Origin: JBFHRE01 sp041746105
Lineage (GTDB): Bacteria; Actinomycetota; Acidimicrobiia; Spongiisociales; ZC4RG35
Direction of reading: 5' to 3'
NCBI GenBank assembly: GCA_041746105.1
Contig: JBGTHP010000021.1
Span: 62,001-126,000, forward strand
DNA: 64,000 nucleotides
Shown: positions 59,373 to 64,000 of the stretch, piece by piece
Layout: the number at the start of each line of letters is the position of its first letter
Numbering within the stretch: position 1 is the stretch's first letter
Position numbers and translations under genes: made by a program
Notes under the pieces: model-generated
What the model was told of the DNA's origin: nothing
Databases searched by the model: none
Seen by the model: only the letters and a program-made list of their open reading frames with translations

Positions 59373-60536
59373 TCAGTTGAGTTCTGGGTGTAACCCGAGT
59401 CGTTCTACCCGTCGGTGTTCGGTCAGGAGTACCACCGCCATGACTGCCACCACCAGGGCCAACAAAACGACCCCCTGGAGCGAACCCCCGGTGAAAACGA
59501 TGAAGGCGATGACGATCGCCCCCACGAGGCGTTCGATCGCCTGAGCCCGAAAGGCGCGCCAGACGGCAAGGAACACTCCGAGCAGGAAGAGGGCGAGCCC
59601 GCCCGCCAGCATCGCACGGAACCTGAGTTCGACGGTATCGGCCGGGTGAAGGGTGATTTCCTCGAGGGCGGCGGCGGACATGATGATCCCGGCAACGAGT
59701 GGTGCGTGGGCCCAGGTGTAAACGTCACGTACGTACTGCCCGATTTCTTTTCCCGACATCTGGGAGCTGCGGTGCTCCAACCCTGGGCTGGGTCGGTCGA
59801 AGTAGGCCCACCACAACAAGCCGGCAAACGCGCCCGATGCCAGCAAAGCGGCGATGGTGGCTCCAGACAGAGTCTCGCCCGCCTGCAGGGCGTTGACCAC
59901 CGGCACCCCGATGGCGACGATCACCTCACCTAGGGCGATGATGACGATGAGGCCGTGGCGCTCGGCGAAGTGGCCAGTGCGCACCGGCCACTCCCCTTTC
60001 GCTGCTCTGATCATCGCCCACAACACGATGGCGGCGCTGGCAATCCATAGGTAGAGCCTGGTATTGCCTTGAGAAAAGGCTCCGACCAACAGCACGACCA
60101 TGGCGACGGCGTTGGGTGTGATCCAGCTCAAGATCACGTCGCGGTAGTCGCTCCCGCCTGCCGCGCCCAGGGTCTGCATGCGGAACCCGATCAGCATGAT
60201 CCCGACCAGAGTGAGAGCGAAGACCTGGCCCCCACCGGTGAAGGCGGTAGAGGTCGATGCCGCCATCGGGATGGACAGAACCGTGGCCGCCAGAAACAAC
60301 AGGCGGACCGGTCGCCCGTTTCCGGAGATGGCGTTCGCCGCCCAGGTCAACTGCTGCCACGGCAACCAGAGAAGCCCGAACAGAAGGGCGGCCCTTCCCA
60401 CACCGGCCCAGGTCGGGTCGGCGATCAGCAGACCGACCAACTGCGAGAACGCAAAAACATACGCAAGGTCGAAGAACAACTCGACCGGATCGGCGGTGAA
60501 GTCCTCTGTGAGAGGCGGAAGTTCGATCCCTTTCAT
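59373..60536 (-). CDS. LtrA-like membrane protein (second copy)
   Basis: 387 residues. DPVELFFDLAYVFAFSQLVG is the family signature in the first helix; then FGLLWLPWQQLTWAANAISG, HFAERHGLIVIIALGEVIVA and YVRDVYTWAHAPLVAGIIMS. About 11 helices. Convergent with the SDR gene, 7 bases apart. Confidence 0.88.
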   Translation of the reverse strand: MKGIELPPLTEDFTADPVELFFDLAYVFAFSQLVGLLIADPTWAGVGRAALLFGLLWLPWQQLTWAANAISGNGRPVRLLFLAATVLSIPMAASTSTAFTGGGQVFALTLVGIMLIGFRMQTLGAAGGSDYRDVILSWITPNAVAMVVLLVGAFSQGNTRLYLWIASAAIVLWAMIRAAKGEWPVRTGHFAERHGLIVIIALGEVIVAIGVPVVNALQAGETLSGATIAALLASGAFAGLLWWAYFDRPSPGLEHRSSQMSGKEIGQYVRDVYTWAHAPLVAGIIMSAAALEEITLHPADTVELRFRAMLAGGLALFLLGVFLAVWRAFRAQAIERLVGAIVIAFIVFTGGSLQGVVLLALVVAVMAVVLLTEHRRVERLGLHPELN

Positions 60537-60618
60537 GCCCCGATTGTAAGGGAGGGCGTCGAGGGGGTTCTTCTGGAAGCGTGCTCGACCGTGCTTGTCG
60601 CCGTGTCAGCGCCCGGGT

Positions 60619-61437
60619 TCAAGCGCGGCCGCGCGCCTCTTCCAACCGGTCCAGCCATTCATTGACGAGCAATCGAAAGAGAGGCTTCTGGTCTCCTGCC
60701 AGGCCGTGTCCGGCCCGGTCCAAAATGGCAAGCGTGGCTCGGGGAAAGGTATCGAGAAGACCCAGGATGTCGGCGTATCCGACAATGTGGTCCTGGCGGG
60801 CCGCCAGTATCAAGACCGGGGCCTCCAGCGGGGCCAGTTGGTCGACGTCGAAGGAAAACGAATCGTTCTGGCCCAACCTGCTTAGGAATGCAAAGTCGGC
60901 GATTCCGATTCCGGGCTTTATCGCCGCCCGGAACGCTTCCAGCGTCTCGGATGTCTGGACCGCCGCCAATTCCAACCACATCTCTTCGCCTTCGGCGACG
61001 GCGGCGATCGCCGCCGGGTCCTCGACAACGACTTGACGCGACGGAAGGTTGCGAGGTCCCGCCAGCTGGGTGGTGGTTGCCCACAACATGACACCTTCGA
61101 GCTGTTGGGGCCGATGGTGGACCAACCCCAGGGCCAGATAGCCGCCGTAGGACATTCCAGTCAAGGCGAAGGGTTGATCGGGGATGACCCGGTCGACGAA
61201 GTCGAGGATCAGCTGAAGAACATCGTCCTGGTTCTGTATCCAATCCGCCCCGGGGGTTTTGCCCATTCCCGGGAGGTCGGGGTAAAGACGGCGCCAGCCG
61301 GGACGGTCGACAAAAAGGGGCTCCAGGTGATACGCCCCTGCCCGGTGGTCGGCCGGACGGCCGTGCAGGACCACGAGTGGACGTCCCTCACCCGCATCAA
61401 GGTAGTTGACCGGGATGCCCTTGACGGTGACCTGCAC
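60619..61437 (-). CDS. Alpha/beta hydrolase
   Basis: 272 residues. Oxyanion region VVLHGRPADHRAGA, nucleophile elbow ALTGMSYGGYLALGLVHH (GxSxG), acid APVLILAARQDHIVGYAD, and His RAGHGLAGDQ. A typical single-domain esterase/hydrolase; substrate unknown. No obvious operon partners. Confidence 0.9.
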   Translation of the reverse strand: MQVTVKGIPVNYLDAGEGRPLVVLHGRPADHRAGAYHLEPLFVDRPGWRRLYPDLPGMGKTPGADWIQNQDDVLQLILDFVDRVIPDQPFALTGMSYGGYLALGLVHHRPQQLEGVMLWATTTQLAGPRNLPSRQVVVEDPAAIAAVAEGEEMWLELAAVQTSETLEAFRAAIKPGIGIADFAFLSRLGQNDSFSFDVDQLAPLEAPVLILAARQDHIVGYADILGLLDTFPRATLAILDRAGHGLAGDQKPLFRLLVNEWLDRLEEARGRA

Positions 61438-61672
61438 GGCACAAGCCTATGGCCTCGAGTTGAGCGGTGAAGTTGTCAGGCCACAAATTGTCGACCTCCA
61501 TGCCTGGTGAGGCGAGGCTGCCGGCGGGACGGTGTTGCCTTGATTCGCATGTGCCAGTTATCCAGGCAAAGCCACCGGGCAATCGTCAATGGTCATCAGC
61601 TCGGTTCCGGCACCTTCGAGCGAGACGCGACTGGTCGAGCCACTGCCTTTGGCCTTGTCTACGGTTGCGTCG

Positions 61673-62320
61673 ATGACAACGAATGATCGCTACAGGCCGA
61701 TCCGCCCAGTCGGTCGAATCTTGTGGTCGGTGGGTCCCGCCGTGCTGCGCACAGCCGGGCGACTTGGGTTTTCACTGAGATACGAACTGCCCACCTCTCT
61801 CCCCCGGCCCCCTTTTGTGCTGGCGTCGAACCACTATTCACATTTCGATCCGCCGACGATCGGAGCGGTTCTTGGGACCTCGGTCCGGTTTCTCGCCCTC
61901 GACGAGTTGTTTGGATCCAATCGGTTTCTGGCCGGCATCCTGCCCACGTTCGGTGTCATCACCGTGTCCAGAAGAAATGCGTCGATCGCCGGGGTGAGAA
62001 CCGCACTCGCCCACCTCGACGCCGGCGAGGCGGTTGGGGTGTTCCCTGAGGGGACCAGGGTCGAACGGTGGGGGGACCGCCCCGCCCAGCGGGGAGCCGC
62101 GTGGCTGGCGGTGAGAGCCGAGGTGCCGCTGGTCCCTGTCACGGTTCTCGGAACGGGGAAGGCGATGGGACTCGACAATCGCCCCCACCGAGCGCCGATC
62201 CGGGTCATCGTCGGTGAACCGATGCCTCCGGGCAACGATTCGTTCGAGCTCACCGGGCGCTGGTCGCACTGGGTCGGCGAGCAACTTGCTCGTTTTCCCG
62301 GAACCGAGATCGACCCCTGA
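61673..62320 (+). CDS. 1-acyl-sn-glycerol-3-phosphate acyltransferase-like protein (PlsC family)
   Basis: 215 residues from ATG 61673. Acyltransferase block I is LASNHYSHFDPPTIGAVLG (NHxxxxD, with S-H-F-D), block III is VGVFPEGTRVERWGDRPAQR, and block IV is VPLVPVTVLGTGKAMGL. It adds an acyl chain to lysophosphatidate in phospholipid synthesis, or to a related acceptor. A longer start at 61589 is possible but adds no homologous sequence. Confidence 0.9.
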   Translation: MTTNDRYRPIRPVGRILWSVGPAVLRTAGRLGFSLRYELPTSLPRPPFVLASNHYSHFDPPTIGAVLGTSVRFLALDELFGSNRFLAGILPTFGVITVSRRNASIAGVRTALAHLDAGEAVGVFPEGTRVERWGDRPAQRGAAWLAVRAEVPLVPVTVLGTGKAMGLDNRPHRAPIRVIVGEPMPPGNDSFELTGRWSHWVGEQLARFPGTEIDP

Positions 62321-62421
62321 CGTTGGGCGCGGTTTGTCCCACCCGGGCCCGGACTCGAGCCTTAGGCTGTGGACCCCGTATTCGGGGCGAATCGCCGAAA
62401 GTTCGACAGGGCGAACCCGGT

Positions 62422-63180
62422 TCAGACCGTGCCCCGGGCGGCCCAGGCGCGGGAGTTGAGGGCGAATGAACCTTGCGGAAGACGTTCCCGGCACCGATCA
62501 CGTAGCTCGTCCTGGGCGCTCGAAGGTAGGCCGGCCAGGTAGTGGCCGGCAGGGCCGACCCCGGCCGTATACGGCTCCCACCAGGCGTCGAAACCCTCGT
62601 GTTCGAGCGTAATTTCGAGGGCGGCCTCCTTCACCTCGGTGAGGCCGGCGGCCTCGAACAGCTCTACCAGGTGGCCTTGCCGCACCCCGGCGAGCTTCGA
62701 CTCGTCGATAGCGTCGGGGTCGAGTTCCCTCGCCACATCCCAGAACAGGCTGAGCGGGCCCCGACCCCCCTCGAAATCCCAAACACAAGCCACCACCGAC
62801 CCGCCGGGACGAGTGACACGGCACATCTCGGAGATCCCCGCCACCGGGTCCGACATGAAATGAACCACGAGTTGGGCGAGGGCGGCGTCGAAGGAGTTGT
62901 CCTCGAACGGAAGCGCCTCGGCGCCCGCCTGTTCGATCCGTACCTCGGGAAAACGCTGCCGGGCTGCAACCAAAAACGGCTCGCTCGGTTCGACCGCCGC
63001 CACCGCCTTGGACCCGAGTCGAGAGACCAATTCCTCCAACAGCGCCCCCGGTCCACAACCGACGTCGAGCGCTCGATCGCCCTTCACGACGCCGGCGAGG
63101 TCGACCATCTGTGGACTCAACAACCGGGAATAGCGGCCCATGAACCGGTCATAGGCCGAGGCAGCGACATCAAAACTCAC
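62422..63180 (-). CDS. Class I SAM-dependent methyltransferase (UbiE/Methyltransf_11 type)
   Basis: 252 residues. Motif I ALDVGCGPGALLEELVSRLG, then AAVEPSEPFLVAARQRFP, AEALPFEDNSFDAALAQLVV, CRVTRPGGSVVACVWDFEGG. The opening FDVAASAYDRFMGRYSRLLS is usual for this group. It acts in the cytoplasm on an unknown small molecule. It is 28 bases downstream of the broken membrane gene on the same strand. Confidence 0.88.
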   Translation of the reverse strand: MSFDVAASAYDRFMGRYSRLLSPQMVDLAGVVKGDRALDVGCGPGALLEELVSRLGSKAVAAVEPSEPFLVAARQRFPEVRIEQAGAEALPFEDNSFDAALAQLVVHFMSDPVAGISEMCRVTRPGGSVVACVWDFEGGRGPLSLFWDVARELDPDAIDESKLAGVRQGHLVELFEAAGLTEVKEAALEITLEHEGFDAWWEPYTAGVGPAGHYLAGLPSSAQDELRDRCRERLPQGSFALNSRAWAARGTV

Positions 63181-63208
63181 CTACGGAGTGTACGGCGGAG
63201 AAGCGAGA

Positions 63209-63893
63209 TCAAACCGAAAGGCGCGCCATCGGCGCTTTTTGCCGAACGAGTGAAACCCCCAACATCACGCACCAAACAATCGTGCCCAGAAACGACAGAA
63301 CGTACACGAGATACAACCCGTCGGGCGCCACGTTGAGCGGACCAATGATCCCCATCGTCACCAGCAACGCCGGCAGGACCCCCGCCCGCGACACCGCCCG
63401 CGAGACGACGTTCGCCTCCCGGTTGAGGTGGCTCACTCCCACCGCCCACAGGCTCAAGGCGAGGATCCCCCCTTGTGCTCAGACCCTGGAGGCCGATCAT
63501 CTGCACTGCCAGGTAAGCGGCCTCTCCCCACTCGGAGTCGAGGTCGGCGATGTAGATCAAGGTGCCCGGTGTTGACACTCGGATCGCCCCCAGCAACAGA
63601 AAGAATCCGGACGAAAAGAAACCCACCACGGTCACGGCGCGAACGGCGAGCGAGTCGGCAAGACGTGCCGTCAGCAAATCAGAAACCGTCAAGACAGCGA
63701 TCAGGAGCGCGATCGACATCACCCACAACAACAACCCGGAAAACACATAGGCACGGGGGTTGTCCCGAATGAACAAAACACTCAGTTCGGGGTTGTCGCC
63801 GTCGATCTGGCCGAGAAGCCGGTCGACGGCAAACCAACCAACCATCGCCACGGCAAGAACAACGATCGAAGCCCTCGACCCAGTCCCTCTCAT
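63209..63893 (-). pseudogene. Multi-TM membrane protein (DUF4386-like) split by a frameshift
   Basis: The first frame from 63893 gives SIVVLAVAMVGWFAVDRLLG and several helices up to YLAVQMIGLQGLST. At the C6 run 63467-63472 the frame changes, and the missing end SLWAVGVSHLNREANVVSRA, VLPALLVTMGIIGPLNVAPD, and MLGVSLVRQKAPMARLSV lies in the next frame, ending at 63209. One extra base in the C run would explain this. The joined protein is about 227 residues with six helices. Related to DUF4386-type proteins by pattern; function unknown. Confidence 0.7.
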
Positions 63894-64000
63894 ACGCGCC
63901 CACCCGGTGACGGTTCCAACAAAACCTCCTGGCTGGGCCGAGAGGCTACCCGGCTCCGACGTCTCGGCCCGCGCCGAATCAGGGTTACCCTCCCGGCCCG

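Noticed and set aside
1..64000. CRISPR arrays, rRNA, tRNA, integrases or transposases
   Set aside because: No regularly spaced repeats, no tRNA-like cloverleaf or rRNA-like stretch, and no integrase/transposase motifs were seen on either strand.

Overview
The window is about 64 kb of high-GC DNA with dense, short-spaced genes, many GTG/TTG starts and many 4-base stop/start overlaps (ATGA, GTGA). Gene content (LtrA-like membrane proteins, an RR/thioredoxin-reductase-like fusion, a cyclase-ATPase-TPR regulator, AlkX/YcaQ-like HTH_42 protein, SipW/TasA-like export pair, kinase-less multi-TM regulators) fits an actinobacterium, plausibly Acidimicrobiia. That placement is inference from gene content; no rRNA or tRNA gene was seen.

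Layout. 1-2.4 kb: end of a two-subunit molybdenum hydroxylase (large subunit cut by the left edge) and an NTF2-like protein. 2.4-12.3 kb: mixed enzymes (GNAT acetyltransferase, VOC protein, medium-chain dehydrogenase, MmcQ/YjbR, a divergent PanB paralogue, a beta-lactamase-fold hydrolase) and a TerB-like/CbbX-type AAA+ ATPase. 12.35-15.2 kb: a tightly coupled six-gene minus-strand redox operon running ferredoxin, three small membrane-anchored proteins, ApbE flavin transferase, ferric-reductase-like haem membrane protein. 15.3-16 kb: VapBC-type toxin-antitoxin pair. 16-23 kb: three of four paralogous multi-TM proteins (the fourth, broken copy lies at 3.5-4.9 kb), a lipoprotein, a methyltransferase and a YcaQ-like DNA repair protein. 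23.2-24.8 kb: SipW-type signal peptidase with a TasA-like substrate. 26-29.4 kb: MazEF-type pair and an ABC exporter with two permeases. 29.6-31.5 kb: ECF-type sigma factor and its coupled membrane partner.

32-47 kb is the accessory heart of the window and looks like a defence island: a translationally coupled SMC/RecF-like ATPase, HEPN-like protein and ADP-ribosylglycohydrolase; a divergent VWA/zinc-ribbon pair; an ARPP-1-like protein; a TM0106-type RecB-like nuclease; a DUF3293 protein; McrB and McrC; and a ThsB-type TIR protein with a divergent small gene. The ATPase-HEPN-ADP-ribosylglycohydrolase operon is my best candidate for an undescribed immune or stress system.

47-64 kb: a three-gene signalling operon (UBP zinc finger, receiver-fused thioredoxin-reductase-like flavoprotein, cNMP-binding histidine kinase), LtrA-like proteins, a secreted protein of unknown function, a 1259-residue protein built like soluble adenylyl cyclase, a probably leaderless ArsR-SRPBCC-membrane protein-SDR operon, a lysophospholipid acyltransferase, a hydrolase and a methyltransferase. 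At least four genes are split by apparent frameshifts (3.3, 4.4-4.6, 58.6 and 63.5 kb). Some sit at C/G runs, so uncorrected indels in the assembly are as likely as true pseudogenes.
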